Shown piece after piece: positions 16,636 through 26,586 of a stretch of 64,000 nt of DNA (position 1 is its first letter; every line of letters begins with the position of its first letter). The position numbers were made by a program, and so were the translations under genes. Origin of the DNA: an uncultured Sulfitobacter sp. Lineage in GTDB: Bacteria; Pseudomonadota; Alphaproteobacteria; Rhodobacterales; Rhodobacteraceae. The notes below the pieces were generated by a model. The model made no database searches. It saw nothing but the letters and a program-made list of their open reading frames with translations, and was not told the DNA's origin. The stretch is from the NCBI RefSeq assembly GCF_947497275.1, contig NZ_CANMFS010000001.1, forward strand, positions 620,001-684,000. Direction: 5' to 3'.

Positions 16636-19600
16636 ATGATCAGAACAATCGATTTCAACGCGCTTGTCACGGGCGAGACAGTCACCGATCAGTACCGGGC
16701 CGAAGGCGTGCGCATTTCAGCCGTCGCGAACGGAGCCGGCACAGATACGGCGATGGTGTTCGACACCAACGCACCCTCTGGAGGGGATGACGATCTCGCC
16801 ACGCGCAATCTCGACAACGTGCTTATCATCTCCGGGGACGCAGATGCCGGCGACCCGGACAGCAATGAGACGGGCGGCACGGTTACATTCGATTTCACCG
16901 GGCTGGTCACGGTCAAGTCGCTGACTTTCCTCGATCTTGATGAGCCTGCGCGTTTGTTTTTTTACGGCGCGGACGGATCCGTCATCAACGAGCAATTCGT
17001 GCCCGCAAACGGCAATAATGGCCAGAGCGTCGTTCAGCTTTCGGTCGAGGGGGTCGACCGCATGAAGGTCGTCACCACGGACTCCGCCGCACTCGACAAT
17101 CTGGTGTTCCGCGATGATGCGGTCGAGCCACCCGTCGGTAACGGGATCGTATCGAGCGATGATGATGACGATTTCATCGATCTGGGGTATACCGGCGATC
17201 CTGAAGGCGACCGGATAGACAACGGCGACGCGCTGATCGCGGGCGAGGCGCCCGACGATGACATCGTGGATGCCAATGGCGGCGATGATACCGTGTTCGC
17301 ACTTGACGGGGACGATGATGTCTACGCCGGAGCGGGCGACGACCTTGTCCATGGCGGCAACGGCGATGACCTGATTTATGGCGACCGCACGCTGGCCGAT
17401 GGTGACACGCCCGGCGAGTCCGTGCGCGAAAGTTTCAACTGGAGCGAGGAAGGCTTTGCCGACGGAGAGACCGTAACCGGATTTATTCAGAACACCGGTA
17501 CGACGAATGTGACGTTCTCGACACTGGGCGCCACGCCCAAGGCCTCGACGACCTATGCCACAGAAGTGACCAAGGTAGATGGGATCGACGGCGGCACAGA
17601 GACGGTGAGCAGCACAAGCTCTCTTGAGAGCGAAACGCGCCTTGACGGGCAAAACGCAAGCTATGCGCTGGCTTTCGATAGCGCCGTCTACGATGTCGCG
17701 TTCAACGTCAGTGACGTAGACGGGGACAGCAATGTGCGTGTTTCCGCCTTCGACGCAGACGGCAACTCTGCCGAAGTATCGCTGACTGCCGGTGGCGGCC
17801 TGACGCTGAGCGATAGCGACAGTGTGGCCGGCACTGAGACCGCAAACAGCGACGGCGGCTACGCCGATGCGTACAGCCCATTCTATGCGGTTGGCGTCGC
17901 CATCGCGGGACCGGTCTCGCGGGTCGTGATCGAGCATGCGCAGGACGGTACCGGCAATACGAACATCAATATTTCGGACGTTTTCTTTACAACCGGCGGT
18001 GACGATGCCTTCCCGGGCGGCAATGACGCGCTTTCCGGCGAGGCGGGTGACGACAGCATCTATGGTGAAGGCGGAAACGACACGATCACCGGCGGCGTGG
18101 GCGACGACCTGTTGTCGGGCGGCACCGGAAGCGATTCCATTACCGGCGGCGCAGGCGCGGACGCCATCAGTGGCGGCGCGGATGCGGACACGATCCTCGG
18201 TGGCACGGACGGTGACGTCGTGGACGGCGGCACGGACGGTATTGATCTCGACACGCTCGACCTCTCCGGCAGCGGTCCGCTGCGCGTCGTGAATGAGACG
18301 ACGGATGCGGACGGCGATTCGACGTCCGGCACCATCGAATTCCTCGACAGCGCCGGCGGCGGCGCAGGGTCGATGACCTTCGCCGAGATCGAAAACCTGA
18401 TCCTGCCCGAAAATGCGGCGCCAGTGGCCGAAGACGACACGGCCCGCACCGACGAAGAGACTGAAGTGACAATTTCCGTGCTGGCAAACGACAGCGACCC
18501 GGAGGGTGATCCGCTCAGCGTGACGGGGGCGAGCAGTGCGAATGGCGAGGCGGTTGTCAACGCCGACGGCACCGTGACCTTCACGCCCGCCGCAGGCTTC
18601 AACGGCGATGCGGTGATCAACTACACGATCACAGACGGCAACGGCGGGTTCGACGATGCAGTCGTGAACGTGACCGTTGATCCTGCCGCATCCGGCAACA
18701 CACCGCCCGTCACTACGAACGATACGGCGATCACCAACCAGGGCGCTCCGGTGGTGATTGAGGTTCTGGCCAACGACAGCGATCCGGACGGCGACACGCT
18801 GACCGTGCACACCGCGACCAGCCCGGACGGCGATGTCGCCCTCAATGACGATGGGACGATCACCTTTACACCGGCGGCGGACTTCAACGGATCTGCTGAG
18901 ATCACCTATGCCGCGTCGGACGGAAACGGCGGCGAGACACCGGGCACGGTAACCGTGACCGTCCGCGACGGGATCGTTTCCGGTACGAACGATGGCGATC
19001 TGATCGATGCGGATTATACGGGCGATCCCGAAGGAGATGTCGTCGATGGCGAAGACGCATTTCTTCCCGGTGAGGCACCGAACGACGATATCATTCAGGC
19101 GGGCGGTGGCAATGATACCGTTGTCGCAGGAGACGGAAACGACGATGTCACCGGCGGTGCGGGCGATGATCTGATCGAGACCGGAAATGGCGACGTGCTG
19201 CCTGATATCGGGTATCCCGGCGCGTTCGACCCCGATCCAACCCCGGATGACGACCGCGACAGCGTTGATGGCGGGGCGGGCAACGACACGATCCGCACCG
19301 GCAATGACCGCGACACCGTCGCCGGTGGCGAAGGGGATGACGAGATTAACGCAGGTATCGACGATGACGACGTGCAGGGCAACGGTGGCGACGACCGCAT
19401 CGTCGGCGGCGAAGGCAACGACAGCATCCTTGGTGGTGCGGGTGCCGATACGATCTATGCGGGCAACGATCCCGAAGAGATTCCCGACGGCCTCGACATC
19501 GAGAACGACGGTTCCGACCCGCTCGGCGCCGATCTGCGTCCTGGCAACGGTCGCGATTCCGTCAACGGCGGTGCGGGGGACGATGTCGTCTTCGGTGCCG

Positions 19601-20772
19601 ATGACGACGATCTGTTGACGGGCGGGTCGGGCAATGACTTCATCGATGGCGAGATCGACAATGACACTATCCTGGGTGGTTTGGGTGCCGACACGCTGAT
19701 CGGCGGTCAGGGTAATGACAGCCTCGAAGGCGGTCTTGGCACCGACATGCTGGAAGGGGGCATCGGCAACGATACGCTGCGCGGGAACCGTGACGACGAT
19801 ACGCTGCACGGCGGCGACGGCGATGATCTGCTCGACGGTGGCGGCCAGAACGACAGCCTGTCAGGTGATGACGGCAACGATACGCTTGAAGGCGCGACCG
19901 GCAACGACACGCTGGACGGGGGCGCGGGCAACGACGAGATGATCGGCGGTGCCGACCGCGACTTATTTTTGGGCGTCAATGCGGGTGACGTCGTGGACGG
20001 GTCCGAGACCGGGGACGACTTTGACTGCCTTGATCTCACAGGGTCCAAGCCTGACGGAGGACAGCTTGAGATCCTGCCGGATCCGGCGGAACCGTCGAAC
20101 CCGGAGAACGGGATCGTCCAGTATTTCAACGCGGACGGGTCAGATGCGGGCCAGCTGATCTTCTCGAACATCGAGAAAGTCATTCCTTGCTTCACGCCCG
20201 GCACACATATCGCAACAGCCAAGGGCGAGGTGAAGGTCGAAAACCTCAAGGTCGGCGACCGGATCATCACCCGCGACAACGGCATGCAACAGATCCGCTG
20301 GATCGGCGCGCGAGAAATGTCCGGCACTGAACTGGCGGCGAAAGCGCACTTGCGCCCGGTCCTGATCCGCGCGGGCGCGCTTGGAAACGGGTTGCCGGAG
20401 CGGGACATGATGGTATCGCCGAACCACCGCGTTCTGGTGGCGAATGACAAGACGGCGCTCTATTTCGAAGAGCGCGAGGTTCTGGTCGCGGCGAAGCATC
20501 TGACCGATGTTGAGGGAATCGACGTTGTTGACGTGTCGCACACCACCTACATTCACATCATGTTCGACCAGCATGAGGTAATCCTGTCGGACGGCACATG
20601 GAGCGAGAGCTTTCAGCCGGGCGACATGTCACTGGCAGGTGTCGGCGATGGGCAACGTGACGAGATCCTGGAATTGTTTCCCGAGCTTGCCACGCGCGAA
20701 GGCGTTGATGCCTACGCGGCCGCGCGCCGGTCCCTGAAGAAACACGAGGCCAAGCTGATTGTGAAGAAATGA
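16636..20772 (+). CDS. Large RTX calcium-binding protein with Ig/cadherin-like repeats and C-terminal Hint domain
   Basis: 1378 residues, very acidic, no Sec signal. The order is: a beta-rich N-terminal domain (about 1-155), RTX nonapeptide clusters of the GGxGxDxxx type (about 170-255), another beta domain, more RTX, two tandem cadherin/Ig-like repeats (starting near 593 and 688, each with VLANDSDP), a long RTX array (about 780-1120), then a Hint_2 domain starting at Cys1185 (CFTPGT, GDRIITRDNG, SPNHRVLV). RTX proteins are normally exported by type I secretion and fold on binding calcium. The Hint domain resembles hedgehog/intein self-processing domains. No type I exporter is encoded nearby. 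A second protein with the same end lies downstream. Confidence 0.9.
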   Translation: MIRTIDFNALVTGETVTDQYRAEGVRISAVANGAGTDTAMVFDTNAPSGGDDDLATRNLDNVLIISGDADAGDPDSNETGGTVTFDFTGLVTVKSLTFLDLDEPARLFFYGADGSVINEQFVPANGNNGQSVVQLSVEGVDRMKVVTTDSAALDNLVFRDDAVEPPVGNGIVSSDDDDDFIDLGYTGDPEGDRIDNGDALIAGEAPDDDIVDANGGDDTVFALDGDDDVYAGAGDDLVHGGNGDDLIYGDRTLADGDTPGESVRESFNWSEEGFADGETVTGFIQNTGTTNVTFSTLGATPKASTTYATEVTKVDGIDGGTETVSSTSSLESETRLDGQNASYALAFDSAVYDVAFNVSDVDGDSNVRVSAFDADGNSAEVSLTAGGGLTLSDSDSVAGTETANSDGGYADAYSPFYAVGVAIAGPVSRVVIEHAQDGTGNTNINISDVFFTTGGDDAFPGGNDALSGEAGDDSIYGEGGNDTITGGVGDDLLSGGTGSDSITGGAGADAISGGADADTILGGTDGDVVDGGTDGIDLDTLDLSGSGPLRVVNETTDADGDSTSGTIEFLDSAGGGAGSMTFAEIENLILPENAAPVAEDDTARTDEETEVTISVLANDSDPEGDPLSVTGASSANGEAVVNADGTVTFTPAAGFNGDAVINYTITDGNGGFDDAVVNVTVDPAASGNTPPVTTNDTAITNQGAPVVIEVLANDSDPDGDTLTVHTATSPDGDVALNDDGTITFTPAADFNGSAEITYAASDGNGGETPGTVTVTVRDGIVSGTNDGDLIDADYTGDPEGDVVDGEDAFLPGEAPNDDIIQAGGGNDTVVAGDGNDDVTGGAGDDLIETGNGDVLPDIGYPGAFDPDPTPDDDRDSVDGGAGNDTIRTGNDRDTVAGGEGDDEINAGIDDDDVQGNGGDDRIVGGEGNDSILGGAGADTIYAGNDPEEIPDGLDIENDGSDPLGADLRPGNGRDSVNGGAGDDVVFGADDDDLLTGGSGNDFIDGEIDNDTILGGLGADTLIGGQGNDSLEGGLGTDMLEGGIGNDTLRGNRDDDTLHGGDGDDLLDGGGQNDSLSGDDGNDTLEGATGNDTLDGGAGNDEMIGGADRDLFLGVNAGDVVDGSETGDDFDCLDLTGSKPDGGQLEILPDPAEPSNPENGIVQYFNADGSDAGQLIFSNIEKVIPCFTPGTHIATAKGEVKVENLKVGDRIITRDNGMQQIRWIGAREMSGTELAAKAHLRPVLIRAGALGNGLPERDMMVSPNHRVLVANDKTALYFEEREVLVAAKHLTDVEGIDVVDVSHTTYIHIMFDQHEVILSDGTWSESFQPGDMSLAGVGDGQRDEILELFPELATREGVDAYAAARRSLKKHEAKLIVKK

Positions 20773-21094
20773 GCGGGCCACATCTTTCAAGAATTGGCCT
20801 CTGCGGACGCCGCGTGATGACTACGAAGTGTCTTTGCAACCAAACGGAATATGCGGCGCATCCGGGGCTAGTGATCGTGGATGACAAGGAAAGCGAAGCC
20901 TATGAAGGCATCACTTTTTCATCTATTGTCGCAAAAACGGACCCAATCTACGAATCTATTGCAGATTGTCCGTAAGTTCATGAATTTTAAGGCTAATTTA
21001 AGACATTTCTTGGCCCTCATGAATTATGGTGCTATAAACTTAACGAGTCTCTTACCCACGCACTGACCCTGCGTTTATACCCGGAGCTGGCAAA
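20773..21094. other. Intergenic stretch between the two RTX-Hint genes
   Basis: 322 bp without a credible gene. It becomes AT-rich toward the right, where a promoter for the second RTX gene can be read. No clear intrinsic terminator for the first RTX gene was found. Confidence 0.5.
21010..21038 (+). promoter_or_regulatory. Candidate sigma-70-type promoter for the small RTX-Hint gene
   Basis: TTGGCC, 17 bases, then TATAAA, within an AT-rich stretch. The expected transcript start is about 50 bases before the ATG at 21095, which has GGAG 8 bases upstream. This rests on sequence match alone. Confidence 0.4.
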
Positions 21095-22153
21095 ATGGCG
21101 AATTTGAACGGTACTGATGACGGCGATGACATTCGCGGAACTGACGAAGATGATGTAATTGCTACTGGCGCCGGAAACGATACGATTTCCGCCGGTGCCG
21201 GTGACGACGATATCTTTGGCGGCGATGGCGACGATGTGATCGACGGCGGTGATGGAAACGATCTGATCAATGGCGGGGCAGGTGCCGACACCATGTCCGG
21301 TGGCGCTGGCGCGGACATCTTCTATAACCTCACACCCGGAGACGTCGTCGACGGGGGCGAAGGCGGCCCGGTTGATTATGACAGTCTGAATCCCATGAAA
21401 TCCAACTCGCCGGGTGGCCGGTACGAGGTCGTTCTCGACAGCGACAATCCCGAGAATGGCACTGTCGATTATTTCGGTGCCGACGGTGAAGACGAAGGCA
21501 GCGTTACCTTCAAAAACATCGAAATGATCGTCGAGGAAAGAGGCGAGCCCGAAAAGCCGCCGGTTGTGCCCTGTTTCACCCCCGGTACGCGGATCGCGAC
21601 GCCGCGTGGCGAAGTCAACGTGGAGGATCTCAAGGTTGGGGACCGGGTCATCACCCGCGACAACGGGCTGCAGACGATTCGCTGGATCGGTGCGCGCACG
21701 ATGTCGGTCGCCGAACTTGCGCAGAACCTGCATCTGGCCCCGGTCCGCATCCGGCAAGGCGCGCTTGGCAACGATCTGCCGGAGCGTGATATGATGGTAT
21801 CTCCGAACCACCGGATGCTCGTCGCCAACGACAAGACCGCGCTTTATTTCGAAGAGCGCGAGGTTCTCGTCGCGGCAAAGCACCTGACAGGCTTGGCTGG
21901 CGTTGATGTGGTCGAAACGGTGGAAACCACATATATCCACCTGATGTTCGACCAACACGAGGTTATCCTGTCCGACGGCACCTGGAGCGAAAGCTTTCAG
22001 CCCGGTCTGCAGACCCTTGCGGGAATTGGTAATGCGCAGCGGACAGAAATATTCGAGCTTTTCCCGGAGCTTGCAACGGAAGAAGGCGTCGAGCGCTACG
22101 CGGCCGCGCGCCGCAGCATGAAGCGGCACGAGGCGGCCTTGCTGCTCAAGTAA
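21095..22153 (+). CDS. RTX protein with C-terminal Hint domain (short paralogue)
   Basis: 352 residues, acidic, without a Sec signal. RTX nonapeptide repeats fill residues 5-85 (GAGNDTISAGAGDDDIFGG and similar), followed by a linker and a Hint_2 domain starting at Cys160 (CFTPGTRIATPRGEV, GDRVITRDNG, SPNHRMLVAND). The Hint region and tail match those of the 1378-residue protein upstream almost block for block, so the two genes share a recently duplicated C-terminus on unrelated N-terminal architecture. It is probably secreted by a type I system encoded elsewhere. It converges with the MobA-like gene, overlapping its stop by 8 bp. Confidence 0.9.
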   Translation: MANLNGTDDGDDIRGTDEDDVIATGAGNDTISAGAGDDDIFGGDGDDVIDGGDGNDLINGGAGADTMSGGAGADIFYNLTPGDVVDGGEGGPVDYDSLNPMKSNSPGGRYEVVLDSDNPENGTVDYFGADGEDEGSVTFKNIEMIVEERGEPEKPPVVPCFTPGTRIATPRGEVNVEDLKVGDRVITRDNGLQTIRWIGARTMSVAELAQNLHLAPVRIRQGALGNDLPERDMMVSPNHRMLVANDKTALYFEEREVLVAAKHLTGLAGVDVVETVETTYIHLMFDQHEVILSDGTWSESFQPGLQTLAGIGNAQRTEIFELFPELATEEGVERYAAARRSMKRHEAALLLK

Positions 22154-22751
22154 AACGCCGGTTCGCGCGCCACGCGGCCCATGCTTCGGGCGTGTCGAGA
22201 TCGGTGCGTGCATGATTGCCGGGCAGCGGGACCCAGACGGTCTGCGACCGCAGTTGCCTGACAATGTCGCGCGCGCCGGTGTCGCCCCGCAGGGCACGCA
22301 GATGGGGCCAGATGTCCGATCTGAAGACGATCGGATGGCCGGGTTCGCCGGTCGCTGTGGTCGCGCGCCAGATTTTCGAGTCTGTGTTCAGGTCGACAGC
22401 GTCAAGGACGCGGCGCAAATCCGCCCGCGTCAGGTCTGGCATATCGGCAAGCACGATCATCACCGCGTGCGCGGTGGCAGGAAGTGCGCCGAGCCCTGCC
22501 GCGATACTCGCATTCATCCCGCTCGCGGCGTCGGGGACCTCCACGATCCTTGCATTCAGATCGGCAATGGCCCCGGCGCGCGGATGCGGGCAGGGTGGAA
22601 GGGTTACAAAGACGGGCGCTTGGGTCACGGCCAGCGCATTCTGAACGGTGCGCCGCAACAAGGCCGTACCGTCCACATCTTCCAACAATTTGTCGCGCCC
22701 CTGCATCCGGCGGGCTGAGCCGGCTGCAAGGATAAGGATCGGAACCATCAT
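22146..22751 (-). CDS. MobA-like nucleotidyltransferase (NTP_transf_3 / MocA type)
   Basis: 201 residues from ATG 22751 (a second ATG directly follows). A longer frame upstream lacks family similarity. The signature LAAGSARRMQGRDKLL at the N-terminus is the nucleotide-binding loop of MobA/MocA-type transferases, and LADMPDLT carries the metal-binding aspartate. GEPGHPIVF and GDTGARDIV are typical further blocks. Such proteins attach CMP or GMP to molybdopterin, or act on other small substrates. The MocA type seems most likely. No molybdoenzyme is encoded nearby, so the substrate is open. Confidence 0.85.
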   Translation of the reverse strand: MMVPILILAAGSARRMQGRDKLLEDVDGTALLRRTVQNALAVTQAPVFVTLPPCPHPRAGAIADLNARIVEVPDAASGMNASIAAGLGALPATAHAVMIVLADMPDLTRADLRRVLDAVDLNTDSKIWRATTATGEPGHPIVFRSDIWPHLRALRGDTGARDIVRQLRSQTVWVPLPGNHARTDLDTPEAWAAWRANRRFT

Positions 22752-22755
22752 AGCG

Positions 22756-23388
22756 CTAACCTCGCACGCGCGCGCCGTCCGCGTCAAAAGGCGGGTGTGT
22801 GATCAGCCTTGCGGGCCGCCTTTTACCCAGGATTTCGATTGCAACCATCAGCCCATCGTTGGCCAAACATAGGGGGTACCCTGGCGCAGTGGATTTACCG
22901 CTGTGGTGCGATAATCGGCCCGACCTGCAGAAGCCTACGACCACTCCGTCGTGCCAGACCGGCTCGTAGCCCAGTGCTCTAGCGTCCAACGCCGCGACCC
23001 CGAACTTTGCAAGGTTGCGTGCCGGACCGTTTGCGCGCTCCTGCTCTGCGGCGTTGCGTCCGATGAACGCAGTCGTTTTGCTGGAACAGATAAATCGGTC
23101 CAGACCCGTTTCGTTGGCGGTATCGTTGGGGGCGTAGTCCAGCAGCCAAGCGCCGAAGAATTTGGCGAGACACAGTGACATCATCCTCCCCATCCCGAAC
23201 GGGCTGAGACCAACGGACAGTCCGGTCTTCCATGAGGACTTCCAGAGCAGTCTTTGCGCCATCGCGTCACAGTAAATCCCGCACCCCGGATCGTCGGTAT
23301 AGCAGAGCCGACAGATCAGACGTTTCACCGGCCCTACGTCCATCCGCTGGCGCACACCGTCTTTGAGGAACCGGGTAAACCACCGCAT
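22756..23388 (-). pseudogene. Decayed GcvT/dimethylglycine dehydrogenase-like gene, C-terminal fragment
   Basis: The open frame (210 codons) matches only the C-terminal folate-binding part of FAD-dependent dimethylglycine/sarcosine dehydrogenases: a SYTGDLGYEIYCD-like segment (here LCYTDDPGCGIYCD), PFGM-MMSL, TANETGLDRFI, TAFIGRNAAEQE, HDGVVVGFCRSG, SHHSGKS and a final ILGKRRPARLI. Intact relatives have about 800 residues with an N-terminal FAD domain, absent here. Several invariant glycines and charged residues are substituted, and the part before GPVKRL looks joined across a deletion. I therefore call it a remnant, although the surviving frame could still be translated. Confidence 0.72.
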
Positions 23389-23795
23389 AGGCAGACAATT
23401 CTTTGTTTTCCATAGCTCTCGATCACTTTCCGCAGCCTATAGTCCGGGCCGAATTTTGTCGAAATCATCGGGGCGTTCCGATAGCATTACGTCGCGCTAC
23501 CCCAGTTTGCACGCGTGGTTGTATTCATGGCGGCTCATGATCCTTGCACCGGGCATCGGCAAGTGCCTGCGACAGGGCAAGCCGGAAAAGGTCAGGACAT
23601 GTCGCGAAGATTTATGTGCGACCGGCTCGCCGTCTCTTTTGCGTGCCGGTCATTCCGGATCGTGGCGCGATGTGCGCCCTCGCTTTAAGGGGGCATACGA
23701 CAATCTTCGTGCAGGGCCGTTTGACGGAAATCGCGGTTCATTAAAAGGTGTCAAATTTCCATTTTCGAAACAGGAATTTATGCTATCAGCGGCGA
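23389..23795. other. Gene-poor stretch between dehydrogenase remnant and DUF2254 gene
   Basis: 407 bp. Possibly contains further decayed upstream parts of the dehydrogenase remnant, but I could not align them. In-frame GTG 23748 is an alternative start for the downstream gene. Confidence 0.4.
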
Positions 23796-25091
23796 ATGGA
23801 ATTTATCTACAATCTATTCAGTTCAATCCCGACGACCGTTCTGCGCAAGGCACGACAGTATACCCGCAAACTTTGGGTGCGCGTTCTGTTGATGGGGTTG
23901 CTCGCAATCGTCGCCGTGGGGATCAGCCAGCTGATCGAATTTCTCATTCCGGACGAGCTGGCACAAAGCGTCGGTGGATCTTCTGCGGACCGTCTGTTGA
24001 ACGTCATCGCCAGCGCGATGCTGTCCGTAACGATCTTCTCGATCACGGTGATGGTATCGGTCTATCAGTCTTCATCGACACAGTGGACCCCGCGCATTCA
24101 CCGTTTGATCATGCAAGATCGCGTGACGCAGAACACGCTCGCGGTGTTCATCGGCGCCTACGTCTATGCACTCCTCGGGATCATGTTGCGCGAACTTGGG
24201 ACCTACAAAGATGAACACGCTTTCGTACTGTTCTGGATGACAGTCTTGGTACTGGTGGTAATTGTCGTCTATCTGATCCGCTGGGTGCTGCACCTTCAGG
24301 GGTTCGGACAGCTGATCGATATTACCCGGCAGATTGAACAGGTTACCCGCGACCAGTTCAAGGAGCGGCTGTCGCTGCCCTGTCTCGGGGCGATACCGCT
24401 GACCGGTGACGTTCCAGAGGACTGCCGACCGCTCAGGGCGTGGCAAAGCGGCTATATCCAGCACATCTATCCCGAGGCTCTCAACGCGCTGGCCGAAGAA
24501 TACGAGACGGATTTGTATCTGACCGAGAACATCGGGAGTTTCGTTTTTCTTGATGCGCCCGTTCTGCATGTCGTGCAAAAGGGCGCCGATCTGGACTGGG
24601 ACGCGCTGTGCGAGGAAGTGCGGGGCTGTTTGATACTTGGCGATCTGCGTACCTACGACCAAGATCCGCGTTTCGGCCTGATCGTCATGGGAGAGGTCGG
24701 ATCAAAGGCGCTCTCGCCCGGTGTGAACGACCCCGGAACGGCAATCGACGTGATCACGCGCATCGGTCGGATCCTGTCGGACTACAAGGACGAGACGGAA
24801 ACGACCCCGGACGAAAAGCTTGAGCACATTCACGTACGGCCGCTGGATCCCGCCGATCTGCTGCGGGACGGCTTCGGCGCGCTGTCGCGGGACGGCGCGG
24901 GATCGCTGGAGGTGCAGCAACGTTTGCAACAAACGTTGAGCGGGCTGATGCAGCACCCCGACGAGGGGCTGCGGATCGCGGCCAGAAAAATGGCGAAGAA
25001 CGAACTGCAACGCGCGTTTCAGGCGCTCAGCTTTGAACCGGACCGCGCGGCGCTACGGTTGTCGGCGGATGATTCGGTCGAACTCGACTGA
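23796..25091 (+). CDS. DUF2254 family membrane protein
   Basis: 431 residues from ATG 23796. A GTG at 23748 would add 16 residues. Four transmembrane helices lie in the first 185 residues, with the conserved block between helices two and three: VTIFSITVMVSVYQSSSTQWTPR. The rest is cytosolic, with the typical EVGSKALSPGVNDPGTA motif. This matches the DUF2254 family, whose function is not known, although the fold resembles channel-like or sensor proteins. It stands alone on the plus strand. Confidence 0.85.
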   Translation: MEFIYNLFSSIPTTVLRKARQYTRKLWVRVLLMGLLAIVAVGISQLIEFLIPDELAQSVGGSSADRLLNVIASAMLSVTIFSITVMVSVYQSSSTQWTPRIHRLIMQDRVTQNTLAVFIGAYVYALLGIMLRELGTYKDEHAFVLFWMTVLVLVVIVVYLIRWVLHLQGFGQLIDITRQIEQVTRDQFKERLSLPCLGAIPLTGDVPEDCRPLRAWQSGYIQHIYPEALNALAEEYETDLYLTENIGSFVFLDAPVLHVVQKGADLDWDALCEEVRGCLILGDLRTYDQDPRFGLIVMGEVGSKALSPGVNDPGTAIDVITRIGRILSDYKDETETTPDEKLEHIHVRPLDPADLLRDGFGALSRDGAGSLEVQQRLQQTLSGLMQHPDEGLRIAARKMAKNELQRAFQALSFEPDRAALRLSADDSVELD

Positions 25092-25191
25092 ATAGGCCGC
25101 CGCCGCTGCCGGTGCGGCGCATCATGACCAGTGCAAGGCCCGGATGTGACGGTTGATCTCGCAATTGGACCATCTGAGCATCCCGGCGCAG

Positions 25192-26514
25192 TTAGTCCTC
25201 GCTGTCGGCAAGCTTACGGATCTTCAGCTGAGTGACGCGATTGCCCAGTCGTTCGAGCACTTCGAAGCGGAAGCCGTGAAATGAAAACACCTGTCCCCGT
25301 GTCGGTATCATCTGCGCCTCGTGGATGACCAACCCTGCGACGGTGTTGGCCTCGTCATCGGGCAGGTTCCAGTCGTTGGCACGGTTTAGGTCGCGGATGG
25401 TCATGGCGCCATCGACGATGAACTGCCCGTCACCCGCCGTCTTAACCGGATGATCGGCAAGAGGGTCGAACTCGTCTGTGATTTCGCCCACGATCTCTTC
25501 GAGAATATCTTCGAGTGTGATCAATCCCTGAAGCGAGCCGTATTCGTCAACCACCAGCGCGAAATGCGTCCGCCGGTGCAGGAACTGTCTCATCTGTTCG
25601 TCCAGCGTCGATGTCTCGGGGACAAAATAGGGCTCCATCGCGACATCGGAGATATCGAAATTCTTGAGCGCTGCGGCCTCGCCCTCGGGACCTCCGATCA
25701 ACTTGTACATGGCGCGCAGCAGATCCTTGGCATGAATCACGCCCACGATATTTTCGGGATCGTCGCGAAACACCGGCAGCCGCGTGTGATTGGAGCGCAG
25801 ACATTGCCCAAGGATCGCCTCTGGCGCGTCGGAAGCGTCAATCATCTCGATCCCCGAACGGTGAAGCATGATTTCCTCGACCGCGCGTTCGCGCAGGTCG
25901 AGCGCGCCGAGAATGCGGTCGCGGTCTTCCTTTTCGACAACACCTTCGGAGTGACCCAGTTGCAGTGCCCCCGCGATTTCCTCGCGTACGGCAAGAATGT
26001 TGCTGTCGGGGTCGACCGTCACACCCAGCAGGCGCAGGATACCGCGCACGAAAAACCGCACCGCCATCACCACCGGCGCAAATACCAGCACCACAAGCCC
26101 GATGGGTCGAGACACAAGTGCCGCAGCGGTTTCCGCATTCGTGATGGCGTAGGTCTTGGGGAGGACTTCGGCAAAGACAAGCACCAGCAGTGTCATCACC
26201 AAAGTTGCCAGCGCCACGCCGCTTTCCCCGAAAAGGGTGGTGAACAGCGAGGTCGCCAGCGAGGCCGCGAGGATGTTGACGAGGTTGTTGCCCAGCAGCA
26301 CCGATCCGATCAGGCGCTCATTGTCCTCGGTGATCGCCAGCGCACGCTGCGCGCCGCCCGATCCCTTGTCGGCCTGCGCGCGCAGCTTGCCGCGCGACGC
26401 GGCGGTAAGCGCTGTTTCAGAGCCTGAAAAGAACCCCGACAGAACGAGCAAGAACACGATGATCGCGATCGAAAACCAGATGGCCGTATCCGGCGTTGCC
26501 TGCGGCAAGTCCAT
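25192..26514 (-). CDS. CNNM/CorC-type membrane protein (hemolysin-C family)
   Basis: 440 residues. An N-terminal DUF21/CNNM membrane domain with three to four helices (FLLVLSGFFSGSETALTAAS carries the usual GSETA motif) is followed by two CBS motifs (about 220-340, with TRLPVFRDD and VVDEYGSLQGLITLEDILEE) and a C-terminal CorC/HlyC domain. Such proteins are linked to magnesium or cobalt efflux and not to haemolysis, despite the old name. It is transcribed divergently from the metallophosphoesterase gene, with the two promoters sharing about 70 bp. Confidence 0.9.
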   Translation of the reverse strand: MDLPQATPDTAIWFSIAIIVFLLVLSGFFSGSETALTAASRGKLRAQADKGSGGAQRALAITEDNERLIGSVLLGNNLVNILAASLATSLFTTLFGESGVALATLVMTLLVLVFAEVLPKTYAITNAETAAALVSRPIGLVVLVFAPVVMAVRFFVRGILRLLGVTVDPDSNILAVREEIAGALQLGHSEGVVEKEDRDRILGALDLRERAVEEIMLHRSGIEMIDASDAPEAILGQCLRSNHTRLPVFRDDPENIVGVIHAKDLLRAMYKLIGGPEGEAAALKNFDISDVAMEPYFVPETSTLDEQMRQFLHRRTHFALVVDEYGSLQGLITLEDILEEIVGEITDEFDPLADHPVKTAGDGQFIVDGAMTIRDLNRANDWNLPDDEANTVAGLVIHEAQMIPTRGQVFSFHGFRFEVLERLGNRVTQLKIRKLADSED

Positions 26515-26586
26515 GTGGGAAACCTTTCAGCATGATACAGCTGTGTTATGGTGGTATCGGGACATGCATTCAAGGTGGAGCGGAAC

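Noticed and set aside
16717..19809. A 1030-residue open frame antisense to the large RTX gene
   Set aside because: It follows from the strongly biased Asp/Gly codons of the RTX repeats. It has no ribosome site or domain, and the sense frame has clear RTX, Ig and Hint domains.
17160..19950. Regular short repeats resembling a CRISPR or satellite array
   Set aside because: They are in-frame RTX nonapeptide codons with variable sequence. No constant repeat-spacer pattern exists.
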